From positions 248,001-312,000 of the forward strand of contig NZ_DATMFT010000021.1 of the NCBI RefSeq assembly GCF_035556095.1: a stretch of DNA of 64,000 nt, written 5' to 3'. The DNA is from Parapedobacter sp035556095. Lineage in GTDB: Bacteria; Bacteroidota; Bacteroidia; Sphingobacteriales; Sphingobacteriaceae. The first letter of the stretch is position 1. Every line of letters starts with the position of its first letter. A model generated the notes under the pieces. That model was not told where the DNA came from. It did no database searches and worked only from the letters and a program-made list of their open reading frames with translations. Below, piece by piece: positions 1 through 9,253 of the stretch. The position numbers and the translations under genes were made by a program.

Positions 1-975
1 CTAAAGGCTAAACAATCGCCTTACCTGTTGCTCATCAATTTCCATCTGCTTGATCATATCTTCCATATTTTCAAACCATTGGTCATGGCGAACGAAATGG
101 AGAAATTTTACGCGCAGTGTTTCGCCGTAAATGTTCTCATTAAAGTCAAGTAAATGTACTTCGATGCTTCTGCTTACTCCGTCAACCGTGGGGCGCGTGC
201 CTATGTACCCCATCCCATATACGACGCTTTCGGGTGAGTGGGCCACGTAAGGTCCTGTTTTGATGTCAATTGGTTCAATAATAGCCGTTTCAACGGCATA
301 TATGCCATAGGCAGGAATGAGCTTATGGCTTTCCTGTACTTGCAAATTGGCAGTGGGGTAGCCTATACGACGACCTAGTTGGTCGCCGCGTATAACTTTA
401 CCGGTCAGTTGAAACGGGTATCCCAAGTATGTGTTTGCAGCGTCGATGTCGCCTTTGATAAGCGCCTCCCGGATTTTTGTTGACGATACCGCTACGTCAT
501 TAATGTCCTGTTCGGGGATTTGCTCTACCGAATACCCATAAATATCAGCGTAATCCAGCAAATCCTTAAGCGAACCTGATCGGTCTTTCCCGAAACGATG
601 GTCATAGCCGATGACAATCTTTTTTGTGCCTATTTTGCCAACAAGTACCTCGCGGATGTATTCCTCGGGAGAGAGGTTGGAGAAATCGCGTGTGAACGGT
701 GTGATGATGAGGTGGTCTATCCCTGCATCGGCGAGGCGTTGCACCTTTTCGTCGATATCGCTGATGATACGCAAACTGTCGTCTTCGGGATGGAGAATGA
801 GGCGCGGATGCGGAAAAAAGGTGAGTAGCACCGTTTCGCCCTTACTGACTCTGGCCGATTCCCGCAGGGTGCTTAAAATCTTTTGATGGCCCACATGTAC
901 TCCGTCAAACGTACCAATGGTTACCACAGCATTATCTAGCGGAATGAAATCTTCGAGGTTTCTATATATCTTCAT
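1..975 (-). CDS. ribF: Bifunctional riboflavin kinase / FAD synthetase
   Basis: Makes FMN from riboflavin and then FAD, in the cytoplasm. The N-terminal nucleotidyltransferase half shows the TIGTFDGVHVGHQ motif with the HxGH-type ATP site at residues 27-30. The C-terminal riboflavin kinase half contains GYPTANL and the GTRPT segment. At 324 aa the length is normal for the family. I start at the ATG at 973-975 (MKIYRNLEDF); an in-frame ATG four codons upstream is possible but lies deeper inside truB. The stop TAG is the first three bases of the window, so the gene is complete. The start overlaps the end of truB by 14 nt, which suggests translational coupling in the minus-strand ftsX-uppP-truB-ribF unit. 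Confidence 0.95.
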   Translation of the reverse strand: MKIYRNLEDFIPLDNAVVTIGTFDGVHVGHQKILSTLRESARVSKGETVLLTFFPHPRLILHPEDDSLRIISDIDEKVQRLADAGIDHLIITPFTRDFSNLSPEEYIREVLVGKIGTKKIVIGYDHRFGKDRSGSLKDLLDYADIYGYSVEQIPEQDINDVAVSSTKIREALIKGDIDAANTYLGYPFQLTGKVIRGDQLGRRIGYPTANLQVQESHKLIPAYGIYAVETAIIEPIDIKTGPYVAHSPESVVYGMGYIGTRPTVDGVSRSIEVHLLDFNENIYGETLRVKFLHFVRHDQWFENMEDMIKQMEIDEQQVRRLFSL

Positions 976-1684
976 CTGATGCTGCAAAATTAACGTCCTT
1001 TATACGCTTCACCAAATCAGGTAGTTGCCACGCATCAGCTACGGAGAAATCACCTATTTTCGTTCGCCTTAACTGACTCAAGTGTGCGCCGTTATCCATG
1101 GCCTTACCAAAGTCGTTTGCGAGTGAGCGGATATAGGTGCCTTTGCTGCATACCACCCGGAATTCGATGTGTGGTATATCGATGCGTACAATCTCAAATT
1201 CGCGGATATGTACCTTGCGTGGTTTAACAGTCACTGTTTCTCCTCGTCGCGCTTTTTCGTAAACCCGCTCCCCATCGACCTTTATGGCCGAATGGGCCGG
1301 GGGGATCTGTTCGATTTCGCCGATGAACAAACCGGCCGTTTTAAGGATCAACCCGTCGGTGATTCCTGATAGGTCGAACCGTTGGTCGATTTCCCGTTCC
1401 AAATCGTAAGAAGGGGTAGTTGCGCCCAGTGTAATGGTGCCCGTATATGTTTTCTCTTGCGCTTGGAATTCGTCGATCCGTTTCGTGAACTTACCCGTGC
1501 ATATGATCAATAGGCCGGTGGCCAGGGGGTCCAGTGTGCCGGCATGCCCTACCTTGACCTTCAACGGTTTGATGGCATTGCGTATTTTCTGTACCACGTC
1601 GAAACTTGTCCAGCGCAGCGGTTTGTCGACCAATAGTACTTCGCCGTCGGCAAAGTTGATCGTTTGTTGTTCGAACTGTACCAT
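962..1684 (-). CDS. truB: tRNA pseudouridine(55) synthase TruB
   Basis: Converts U55 of the tRNA T-loop to pseudouridine. The signature GHAGTLDPLATGLL is present, with the catalytic aspartate at residue 52, followed by the GTYIRSLANDFG motif typical of TruB. At 240 aa it is the short bacterial form without a C-terminal PUA domain. The start ATG (1682-1684) shares one base with the stop codon of uppP upstream (TAATG), and its 3' end overlaps ribF, so the two neighbours are probably co-translated with it. Confidence 0.96.
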   Translation of the reverse strand: MVQFEQQTINFADGEVLLVDKPLRWTSFDVVQKIRNAIKPLKVKVGHAGTLDPLATGLLIICTGKFTKRIDEFQAQEKTYTGTITLGATTPSYDLEREIDQRFDLSGITDGLILKTAGLFIGEIEQIPPAHSAIKVDGERVYEKARRGETVTVKPRKVHIREFEIVRIDIPHIEFRVVCSKGTYIRSLANDFGKAMDNGAHLSQLRRTKIGDFSVADAWQLPDLVKRIKDVNFAASDEDI

Positions 1685-2478
1685 TATACAATTTGCAGGC
1701 TATGCCCACTGAGCAGCATTGCCAAGATAACCCCACCCACGATAATCCGATACCATCCAAACGCCTTAAAGCCGTATTTGGATACCACACCAATAAACGA
1801 TTTAATGGCAATAATGGCGACAATAAAGCCAATGACGTTGCCAATGACGAGTTGGTTGATTTCGATACTGCTTAGTCCATGCCCGTTGTCGAAATGATCC
1901 TTCAGCTTGAGTACGGTGGCCCCGAACATCATTGGGACGGCTAAGAAGAAGGAGAATTCGGCTGCAGCCTTCCGTGTGAGGCGCTGCGCCATACCGCCCA
2001 CGATCGTACTCGCCGAACGCGAGGTGCCTGGTATTAGTGCCAAACACTGGAAAAAACCTATTTTCAACGCTTGTGCATAACTGATTTCGTCAGAATCGTC
2101 CGTGAGGGGCCTGTTGAACCATTTATCAACAAATAATAAAACCACACCGCCAATGACCAACATGATGCCTACAATCATTGGGCTTTCGAGTAATCCGTCG
2201 ATGGCATCGCTGAACAAGTAGCCGAGGACCGATGCTGGAATAGCCGCAACAACTAGCTTATAATAAAAGTCTAACGATCGGAAAAAGCGGCGGTAATACA
2301 ATACCAATACGGAGAGAATAGTTCCCAACTGGATCGCTATCGTAAATAGTTTTACAAATGGGGTAGGAGATACACCCATCAGCGCAGTTGCAATAATCAT
2401 GTGGCCGGTAGATGATACCGGCAGAAATTCCGTGAGGCCCTCAATGATGGCCAGCACAATCACTTCAAACAACGTCAT
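1684..2478 (-). CDS. uppP: Undecaprenyl-diphosphatase UppP (BacA family)
   Basis: Integral membrane phosphatase that regenerates undecaprenyl phosphate for peptidoglycan synthesis; known members confer bacitracin tolerance. The two family signatures are visible: EGLTEFLPVSSTGHMI at residues 14-29 and PGTSRSAST in the middle. The protein is highly hydrophobic with about eight membrane segments, and 264 aa is the normal length. Its start overlaps the end of the DUF3098 gene by 4 nt (ATGA) and its stop overlaps truB by 1 nt, so it is in the middle of a coupled operon. Confidence 0.95.
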   Translation of the reverse strand: MTLFEVIVLAIIEGLTEFLPVSSTGHMIIATALMGVSPTPFVKLFTIAIQLGTILSVLVLYYRRFFRSLDFYYKLVVAAIPASVLGYLFSDAIDGLLESPMIVGIMLVIGGVVLLFVDKWFNRPLTDDSDEISYAQALKIGFFQCLALIPGTSRSASTIVGGMAQRLTRKAAAEFSFFLAVPMMFGATVLKLKDHFDNGHGLSSIEINQLVIGNVIGFIVAIIAIKSFIGVVSKYGFKAFGWYRIIVGGVILAMLLSGHSLQIV

Positions 2479-2717
2479 TGATTGTCCCGGGAGTTTTTAG
2501 GTTTTATTAAAATAGCTACCACGCCTAATGCAAAGCCAATGACAACCACTAGTGGCGCCAACGTAATTTTAGTAAAACTATAGATATCTTCTGTTCCCGT
2601 CATGAGGACAAAGCCGAGAGCGACTACCGCAATGCTGGCCAAAAACAACTGGTAATTCCGCTTGCCGAATACAAACGAAGCTTTTTGGGGCTGTGGGGTT
2701 TTCTTATAAGATGACAT
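2475..2717 (-). CDS. DUF3098 small membrane protein
   Basis: Small 80-aa protein with a charged N terminus (residues 1-24) and two hydrophobic segments (about 29-43 and 51-71), ending in KPKNSRDNQ. The MTGTEDIYSF stretch between the segments is typical of DUF3098 proteins, which in Bacteroidota sit between ftsX and uppP, as here. The function is unknown; a role near the divisome or envelope is only inferred from position. It overlaps uppP by 4 nt and lies 9 nt after ftsX. Confidence 0.8.
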   Translation of the reverse strand: MSSYKKTPQPQKASFVFGKRNYQLFLASIAVVALGFVLMTGTEDIYSFTKITLAPLVVVIGFALGVVAILIKPKNSRDNQ

Positions 2718-2726
2718 ACGCTGTGA

Positions 2727-3611
2727 TTATCTGTATAATTCGTTGGATTTCAACCGCAGGTATTTGCTGACGGCAAAATAGGTGCTTAACCCCGAGATGA
2801 GGATGCCGAGGGCGGCCACGACAACGAATATAATAATAAATTCAAACCAGTTGCGAAGAAATACCAATTCGGGGATTTCTCGCTGCCCCAAATGCAAGGT
2901 AAGGAGCAGTAATAGGATGGCGATGAGTGCGCCCAACAGGCCGTGTAATATGCCGTACCCTAGGAATGGTCGCCTGATGAACCCTTTGGTAGCACCCACC
3001 ATTTGCATGCTTTTAATCAGAAAACGTTGTGAGTATATGGCCAAACGTATCGTGTTGTTGATCAAGGCCACGGCAATTACCAATAGCAATACAGTAAATG
3101 CCAGGATAACAATGCCAATCGTCCGGATATTTTTATTGACCATGTCGATTAGCGATTCCTGGTAAACAACCTCTTTCACCATCTCTTTGGCCGATACCTT
3201 TTTGATAAAGGTCTCAATGCTATCCGTATTGGCATATTCCGCTTTTAAATAGATATCAATAGACGATAGCAATGGGTTGTGACCTAGAAATTCGACGAAA
3301 TCTTCACCCAACTCCTTCGAGAGGTTTTCTGCTGCTAGCTCTTTACTGATATACTCCGAACGCAACACGTAGTTGTCAGACTCAAGCTCCTTTTGGTAGG
3401 CAAGCACATTCCCCTCACTTACCCCTTCATTCATGATGATGTTGAGTACGATGTTTTCCTTTACGTAATTGGATAAGTTTTTTGCATGCACGAGCAGCAA
3501 ACCCAACATACCGGTCATCAACAATACCAATGCGATACTAATGACCGTGGATATGTAAACGGACTTTGTTTTTTTTGAGGATGTACTTACTTCATACGCT
3601 TCCATCTTCAC
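2727..3611 (-). CDS. ftsX: Cell division ABC transporter permease FtsX
   Basis: Permease partner of the FtsE ATPase; FtsEX activates septal peptidoglycan hydrolases. A cytoplasmic N terminus is followed by one membrane segment (about residues 18-43), an extracytoplasmic domain (about 45-165) and three C-terminal membrane segments, the FtsX topology. The segment LIKSMQMVGATKGFIRRPF between TM2 and TM3 is the characteristic FtsX loop. At 294 aa the length fits. ftsE is not adjacent in this window. An ATG two codons further in (3603-3605) is an equally possible start. Head of the minus-strand ftsX-ribF unit, divergent from leuS. Confidence 0.93.
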   Translation of the reverse strand: MKMEAYEVSTSSKKTKSVYISTVISIALVLLMTGMLGLLLVHAKNLSNYVKENIVLNIIMNEGVSEGNVLAYQKELESDNYVLRSEYISKELAAENLSKELGEDFVEFLGHNPLLSSIDIYLKAEYANTDSIETFIKKVSAKEMVKEVVYQESLIDMVNKNIRTIGIVILAFTVLLLVIAVALINNTIRLAIYSQRFLIKSMQMVGATKGFIRRPFLGYGILHGLLGALIAILLLLLTLHLGQREIPELVFLRNWFEFIIIFVVVAALGILISGLSTYFAVSKYLRLKSNELYR

Positions 3612-3624
3612 TTCGATTTGGAGG

Positions 3625-3632
3625 CGAAAATA
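3625..3632 (-). promoter_or_regulatory. Candidate -7 box of ftsX operon
   Basis: Read on the minus strand the sequence is TATTTTCG, a near match to the Bacteroidota TAnnTTTG box, 13 nt before the ftsX start. No clear TTG element is seen at -33. The same octamer occurs divergently upstream of leuS. Confidence 0.35.
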
Positions 3633-3650
3633 CTGATAAGATATGAGATA

Positions 3651-3683
3651 TTGGCCATTGGATTGAGATTTTTTGTATTTTCG
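3651..3683 (+). promoter_or_regulatory. Candidate leuS promoter
   Basis: TATTTTCG at 3676-3683 resembles the TAnnTTTG -7 box, with a TTG at 3651-3653 (22-nt spacing). Initiation would fall near 3690, about 20 nt before the leuS ATG. This also argues against the 12-codon longer reading frame that begins with a TTG inside the promoter. Confidence 0.5.
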
Positions 3684-3708
3684 CGGTTCTTATTTAAATT
3701 CCGAATTC

Positions 3709-6498
3709 ATGGATTATCATCATCGTGCGATTGAGAAAAAGTGGCAGAAATTCTGGGCGGACAACCAGACATTCCGTGTAAGTAGTACGTCTGAAAAGCC
3801 GAAATATTATGTGTTGGACATGTTTCCTTACCCATCGGGGGCGGGCTTGCATGTCGGCCATCCACTTGGATACATCGCCTCAGATATCTTCGCACGTTAT
3901 AAGCGGTTGAAAGGATACAACGTATTACACCCCATGGGATATGATTCGTTTGGTCTTCCGGCAGAGCAATATGCCATCCAAACCGGCCAGCACCCGGCTG
4001 TCACGACTGCTGCCAACATCAAACGATACCGCGAGCAATTGGACAATATTGGGTTCTCATTCGATTGGAGCCGAGAAGTGCGGACCAGCGAGCCTTCCTA
4101 TTATCGGTGGACCCAATGGATATTTATGCAGCTTTTCAGCGCTTGGTACAATAAATTATCTGATTGTGCCGAACCGATAGACCGCTTGGTGGCCCACTTT
4201 AAAAAACACGGTTCTGAAGGGGTAGATGCCGTTTGCGACGAAGACGTTCGTTCGTTTACCGCCGACGAGTGGAATGCGTTTGCACCAGAAGAGCAACAGC
4301 GCGAGTTGCTGAAGTACCGACTGGCCTATTTGCGTGAAAGTACGGTAAATTGGTGTGCGGCATTGGGTACGGTATTGGCCAATGATGAAGTTGTCAATGG
4401 CGTTTCCGAACGGGGCGGATACCCCGTGGAACAAAAGAAAATGATGCAGTGGAGCATGCGGATCACTGCGTATGCAGAAAGGCTGTTAAGTGGTTTGGAA
4501 ACCATTGACTGGCCGGAGCCGTTGGTAGAGATGCAACGTAATTGGATTGGCAAAAGCGTAGGTGCGAACGTACGGTTCCCCGTCCCGGTATTGGGCGAGG
4601 ATCAAGCCATCGAAGTATTTACCACGCGGGTCGACACCATTTATGGTGTAAATGCACTGGTGCTCGCCCCCGAGCACGAGTGGGTGGAGCAACTGACAAC
4701 CGAGGAATACCGTGCTGATGTAGCCAATTACATCGTGCAAACGAAAAAGAAATCCGAACTCGACCGTATGGCTGATGCCCGGTCGGTATCAGGAGCATTT
4801 ACGGGCAGCCATGCCGTGCACCCACTTACTGGTGACGAGGTGCCGATATGGATTGCCGATTATGTATTGGCAGGCTATGGTACCGGAGCCGTGATGGCCG
4901 TGCCGTCAGGCGACCAACGCGACTACCTGTTTTCCACCCATTTCGGTTTGCCCATCATCCCGATTTCGGACGCGCAGCAACTGGACGAACAAGCCGACCC
5001 TACGAAAGCGGGTCGCTACATCAATTCGGGCATCATCAATGGGATGACCTATCACGAAGCCGTAGAAACGTTGATTGCCAAGCTCAGCTCCATCGGTGCC
5101 GGCGAGGCTACGGTCACCTATCGGATGCGCGATGCGGTGTTTGGCAGACAACGATATTGGGGCGAACCGGTGCCCGTGTATTTTAAAAATGGGCTGCCTA
5201 ATTTGATTGATAAAGGCGACTTACCGTTACTATTGCCCGAGGTGGATAAATATCTACCTACGGAAACCGGCGAACCGCCATTGGGGCGCGCAACCCGCTG
5301 GAAATACCGGGATGAGCACGCGTATGAGCTTAGCACGATGCCCGGTTGGGCCGGTTCCAGTTGGTATTGGTACCGGTATATGGACGCAGCCAATGACGCC
5401 GCCTTCGTGTCCAAAGAAGCGGTTGATTATTGGCGAGACGTTGATTTATACATTGGCGGCTCTGAGCATGCTACGGGGCACCTGTTATATAGCCGCTTTT
5501 GGAATAAGTTTTTGAAAGATATGGGGTATGTTCCCGAAGAGGAGCCCTTCAAGAAACTGATTAATCAGGGGATGATTCAGGGGCGCAGTAATTTTGTGTA
5601 CCGGGTGCTGGATGGTGAAGGGCGGGGCACCAACAGGTTTGTCTCGTACGGGTTAAAGCACGGGTACCCAACGATTGCGCTTCATGTAGACGTGAATATC
5701 GTAAGTAACGATGTGCTCGACTTGGAAAAATTCCGGCAGTTCCGGCCAGATTTCGCAGACGCGGAGTTCATCCTCGAAGACGGGAAATACATCTGCGGCC
5801 ACGAAGTGGAGAAAATGTCGAAATCCAAATACAATGTGGTGAACCCGGATGACATTATTGAACAGTATGGGGCAGACACGTTGCGTATGTATGAGATGTT
5901 CCTTGGACCACTGGAGCAGAGCAAGCCCTGGAATACGAATGGCATTGAAGGGGTTTATAAGTTTCTCCGCAAGTTCTGGAAGCTGTTTCACGGCGCGGAC
6001 GGTGGTTTTGCCGTGAGTGATGACCAGCCTAGCAAAGCCGAACTGAAGGCACTACACAAGATCATCAAGAAAGTGGAAGACGATATCGAGCGCTTTTCGT
6101 TCAATACGTCGGTGTCTTCTTTTATGATTTGCGTAAATGAGCTTACCGACCTGAAGTGCAACAAGCGGGCCATCTTGCAAGAACTATGCGCGGTATTGCA
6201 TCCCTATGCACCGCACATTACCGAAGAACTGTGGGCGTTGTTGGGCAACACGGCAGGAACGTTGTCTTATGCCACTTACCCGACTTTCAACCCGGAATAC
6301 TTGGTTGAGGACGAATTTGCTTATCCGATTTCGGTGAACGGCAAAACCAGATTGAACCTGACGCTGCCGCTTAACTTGGAGCAGGCCGACGTAGAAAAAG
6401 CGGTACTTGCCAACGAAGACGTGCAGCGTTATCTGGACGGTAAGCCCGTCCGGAAAGTGATCTATGTGAAGGGTCGGATCGTGAATGTGGTGGTTTAA
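3709..6498 (+). CDS. leuS: Leucyl-tRNA synthetase
   Basis: Class I aminoacyl-tRNA synthetase that charges tRNA-Leu. The HIGH-type motif is HVGHPLGY in the N-terminal Rossmann fold and the KMSKS loop is EKMSKSKYN; the CP1 editing domain lies between them (TTRVDTIYGVNALVLAPEH and the GYGTGAVMAVPSGDQRD segment). A roughly 50-residue charged insertion follows FSAWYN in the catalytic domain. The ATG at 3709 gives 929 aa and the usual MDYHHRAIEKKWQKFW beginning. An upstream in-frame TTG at 3673 is rejected because it lies in the probable promoter. It may share a transcript with the peptidase gene 29 nt downstream. Confidence 0.97.
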   Translation: MDYHHRAIEKKWQKFWADNQTFRVSSTSEKPKYYVLDMFPYPSGAGLHVGHPLGYIASDIFARYKRLKGYNVLHPMGYDSFGLPAEQYAIQTGQHPAVTTAANIKRYREQLDNIGFSFDWSREVRTSEPSYYRWTQWIFMQLFSAWYNKLSDCAEPIDRLVAHFKKHGSEGVDAVCDEDVRSFTADEWNAFAPEEQQRELLKYRLAYLRESTVNWCAALGTVLANDEVVNGVSERGGYPVEQKKMMQWSMRITAYAERLLSGLETIDWPEPLVEMQRNWIGKSVGANVRFPVPVLGEDQAIEVFTTRVDTIYGVNALVLAPEHEWVEQLTTEEYRADVANYIVQTKKKSELDRMADARSVSGAFTGSHAVHPLTGDEVPIWIADYVLAGYGTGAVMAVPSGDQRDYLFSTHFGLPIIPISDAQQLDEQADPTKAGRYINSGIINGMTYHEAVETLIAKLSSIGAGEATVTYRMRDAVFGRQRYWGEPVPVYFKNGLPNLIDKGDLPLLLPEVDKYLPTETGEPPLGRATRWKYRDEHAYELSTMPGWAGSSWYWYRYMDAANDAAFVSKEAVDYWRDVDLYIGGSEHATGHLLYSRFWNKFLKDMGYVPEEEPFKKLINQGMIQGRSNFVYRVLDGEGRGTNRFVSYGLKHGYPTIALHVDVNIVSNDVLDLEKFRQFRPDFADAEFILEDGKYICGHEVEKMSKSKYNVVNPDDIIEQYGADTLRMYEMFLGPLEQSKPWNTNGIEGVYKFLRKFWKLFHGADGGFAVSDDQPSKAELKALHKIIKKVEDDIERFSFNTSVSSFMICVNELTDLKCNKRAILQELCAVLHPYAPHITEELWALLGNTAGTLSYATYPTFNPEYLVEDEFAYPISVNGKTRLNLTLPLNLEQADVEKAVLANEDVQRYLDGKPVRKVIYVKGRIVNVVV

Positions 6499-6527
6499 TG
6501 AAAAGGGAATAACCAAATTTTACACAT

Positions 6528-8645
6528 ATGAATAGAACATCCATTCTTGTAGGGGCTTTCCTGCTGTTTATTTTCAGTGTGGAGGCCCAAACCAAACGCT
6601 TGGACCTGCAACAGTCGCTGGGCCAAAAGCCATCGTTGACCAAACCCATTAACCAGATCCTTGGTTGGACTGACACCCAGCATTATATCGAACATGATGC
6701 ACAAAACCAGCAACGCTACCAAGTGCATGTAATAACAGGTGAACGGAGCCCTTATACGCCACCGCCGATCAGCGATGTAGAAGTCTATGTTGAAAACAAC
6801 GACATTTTCATCCGCCAAGGCTCCAAAACCCCACGGCAACTGACGCGGTCGCCCGCAGACGAAGAGAAGAATCCCACCCTGTCGCCCGATAACCAATACG
6901 TCGCGTTCACTAGGAACAACGACCTATATACGGTGAACGTGTCCGATGGCCGCGAAATACGGTATACGGCAGATGCTACGGACGTCATTTACAATGGATG
7001 GGCGTCGTGGGTATATTACGAAGAGATTTTGGGCCGTAGCTCGCACTATCGTGCATTTTGGTGGGCACCCGACAGCGAAACGCTGGCTTTTATGCGGTTC
7101 GACGATACACAGGTGCCCATGTTTCCCATATACGGGTCTACCGGTCAGCATGGTTACCTTGAACAAACCCGATATCCTAAAGCGGGAGATCCGAACCCGG
7201 AAGTAAAGGTAGGCTTTGTGCCCGTTGAAGGTGGCGACGTGGTTTGGGCCGATTTCAATGCGGAAGATGACCAGTATTTCGGCCAGCCCTATTGGAGTTT
7301 TGACAGCGGCAACCTAATGGTGCAATGGATGAACCGCGACCAAACTAACCTCAAATTCTACCAAGTAGATCCCAGAACAGGCGTGAAGCAGGAAATCTAC
7401 GACGAACACCAAGAGGCGTGGATCGACCTCAGCCATGAAGAACGCATCACGTACCTGAAGGACAACAAACATTACATCCTGAAGAGCGATAAATCCGGTT
7501 GGGCGCACTACTACCTTTACACACTTGACGGTACACTGGTAAACCCGATTACGCAAGGTAAATGGCAGGTGTCTTCCTTGGAGCTGGTCGATGAGAAAAA
7601 GAAAGTGATTTATTTCAGTGCCCGCAAGGAACATTCGGCCACGCTGGACCTCTATCGCGTTGACTATAACGGAAAAAACCTCAAGCGGCTCACTTTTGGT
7701 GATTATACCCATCAGGTAACGGTGTCGCCTGACGGTGAATATTTCATTACGACATATACTAATGTTAGTACGCCACCCAAAGTTGCATTATTAGATAACA
7801 AGGGAAAGCTCATCAAGGAACTGGCGGATAGTAAGGCGGATGATTTTGACGACTATATCTATGCCAAAACTGAGCTGATAGATATCCCTACGCCGGATAG
7901 CTATGCGCTGCCCGCTACGATCACTTGGCCGACGGACTTTGATGAAACCAAGCCCCATCCGGTTATTTTCAGCATCTACGGTGGGCCCGATGCCGGCTCT
8001 GTTCGGAACACCTGGAAAGGTACAGCTAACCAACATTGGGCAAATGAAGGCATCATCCAGATTACGGTCGATCACCGCGCATCCGGCCATTTTGGCAAGG
8101 AAGGGGTGGCGCTGATGCACCGCAACCTCGGGCATTGGGAGATGGTAGATTACATCACGGCCGCGAAGTGGTTAAAAAGTAAACCTTGGGTAGCGAAGGA
8201 CAAATTGCTTATTACCGGTCACAGCTATGGCGGGTATATGACCTGTTTGGCGCTGACCAAAGGTGCGGACTATTTCGATTACGGCATTGCCGGTGCACCG
8301 GTTACCAGTTGGGAGCTTTACGACACGCATTATACAGAGCGGTATATGGATACCCCACAGGATAATCCCGAAGGGTATAAGAATGGCTCGGTGTTGACCT
8401 ATGCCGACCAATATAAAGGTGTATTACGCATCTTGCATGGCGACATGGACGATAATGTGCACATGCAGAATACCATCCAATTGGTCGATGCCCTCACCGA
8501 CAGGGATAAGCATTTCGAACTAATGATTTATCCGGGAAGCCGTCATGGTTTTTCGCGCGAGAAATCTGCTTATGACCGAAAGGAAAGATATCGGTTCTAT
8601 TACCAATATTTGTTAGAGAAATCGGTACCCGAAGCGTTACGGTAA
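6528..8645 (+). CDS. Secreted dipeptidyl peptidase IV (S9B family)
   Basis: Serine exopeptidase that removes X-Pro or X-Ala dipeptides, expected in the periplasm. A signal peptide occupies residues 1-20 (cut near SVEA-QT). The DPPIV N-terminal beta-propeller spans about 90-460 and includes the double-glutamate motif VYYEE (E165, E166) that anchors the substrate amino terminus. The C-terminal alpha/beta hydrolase holds the triad Ser566 (GHSYGGYM), Asp641 (GDMDDNVH) and His673 (SRHGF). At 705 aa it is full length. It lies 29 nt after leuS and ends 5 nt before the convergent response regulator gene. Confidence 0.94.
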   Translation: MNRTSILVGAFLLFIFSVEAQTKRLDLQQSLGQKPSLTKPINQILGWTDTQHYIEHDAQNQQRYQVHVITGERSPYTPPPISDVEVYVENNDIFIRQGSKTPRQLTRSPADEEKNPTLSPDNQYVAFTRNNDLYTVNVSDGREIRYTADATDVIYNGWASWVYYEEILGRSSHYRAFWWAPDSETLAFMRFDDTQVPMFPIYGSTGQHGYLEQTRYPKAGDPNPEVKVGFVPVEGGDVVWADFNAEDDQYFGQPYWSFDSGNLMVQWMNRDQTNLKFYQVDPRTGVKQEIYDEHQEAWIDLSHEERITYLKDNKHYILKSDKSGWAHYYLYTLDGTLVNPITQGKWQVSSLELVDEKKKVIYFSARKEHSATLDLYRVDYNGKNLKRLTFGDYTHQVTVSPDGEYFITTYTNVSTPPKVALLDNKGKLIKELADSKADDFDDYIYAKTELIDIPTPDSYALPATITWPTDFDETKPHPVIFSIYGGPDAGSVRNTWKGTANQHWANEGIIQITVDHRASGHFGKEGVALMHRNLGHWEMVDYITAAKWLKSKPWVAKDKLLITGHSYGGYMTCLALTKGADYFDYGIAGAPVTSWELYDTHYTERYMDTPQDNPEGYKNGSVLTYADQYKGVLRILHGDMDDNVHMQNTIQLVDALTDRDKHFELMIYPGSRHGFSREKSAYDRKERYRFYYQYLLEKSVPEALR

Positions 8646-8650
8646 GGCGT

Positions 8651-9253
8651 TTAGATCCAGCCTTTTTCAACCGCTAGCGATACCAACTCGATCAAGCTGC
8701 GTGCTTGGGTTTTGCGTAGGATGTTTTTACGGTGGGTCGCCACGGTGAGCGGGCTGATAAACAGGGTGCCTGAAATCTCGTCGGTCGTTTTGCTTTGCGC
8801 CAATAGTTTCAATATTTCCAATTCCCTGCTGGTCAGTTCGATTTCATCGGCAGCTGTGGTTGGCCGATGGCTGGCATGGAGAAATTTCTTCCGGGCGTGT
8901 ACGAGCGATAGGTTCAGTGTGACCAACAATTGGTCCTTGTTGAACGGTTTGATTAAGTAAGCGTAAGGAGAGATCAATTCGGCCCTTTTCAGTGTGCTTA
9001 GATCGCTGTACGCCGTTAAGAAAACCACGGGTGTGATGTCTTGTACCACGTTTTCGATAAAAGTGATGCCGTCGATTTCGTGGTTTAGGTTAATGTCGCA
9101 CAGCACGATGTCAAATGCATGTTCCCCGAAGAAAGTTTTTGCGGTTTCGGGATCCGTGGCAATTTCTACCTCGTAGCCGTTCTCTTCGAGGTGGAGTTGG
9201 ATGCTGTTGGCAATGATGATTTCATCTTCCAGGATTAGGACTTTTTTGTTCAT
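8651..9253 (-). CDS. LuxR/NarL-type response regulator
   Basis: A receiver domain (residues 1-120) with acidic pocket E9-D10, phospho-acceptor D53 (LCDINL), the LTAYSD switch threonine and the conserved lysine in LIKPF, joined to a C-terminal LuxR helix-turn-helix (about 135-200, ELTSRELEILKLLAQSKT ... STHRK-like HRKNILRK). Its ATG overlaps the 3' end of the sensor kinase gene by 4 nt, so it is almost certainly the cognate regulator of that kinase. Target genes cannot be told from this sequence. Confidence 0.93.
   Translation of the reverse strand: MNKKVLILEDEIIIANSIQLHLEENGYEVEIATDPETAKTFFGEHAFDIVLCDINLNHEIDGITFIENVVQDITPVVFLTAYSDLSTLKRAELISPYAYLIKPFNKDQLLVTLNLSLVHARKKFLHASHRPTTAADEIELTSRELEILKLLAQSKTTDEISGTLFISPLTVATHRKNILRKTQARSLIELVSLAVEKGWI

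Noticed and set aside
3673..3708. 12-codon upstream extension of leuS from a TTG
   Set aside because: It lies in the probable promoter and the ATG at 3709 gives the usual LeuRS beginning.
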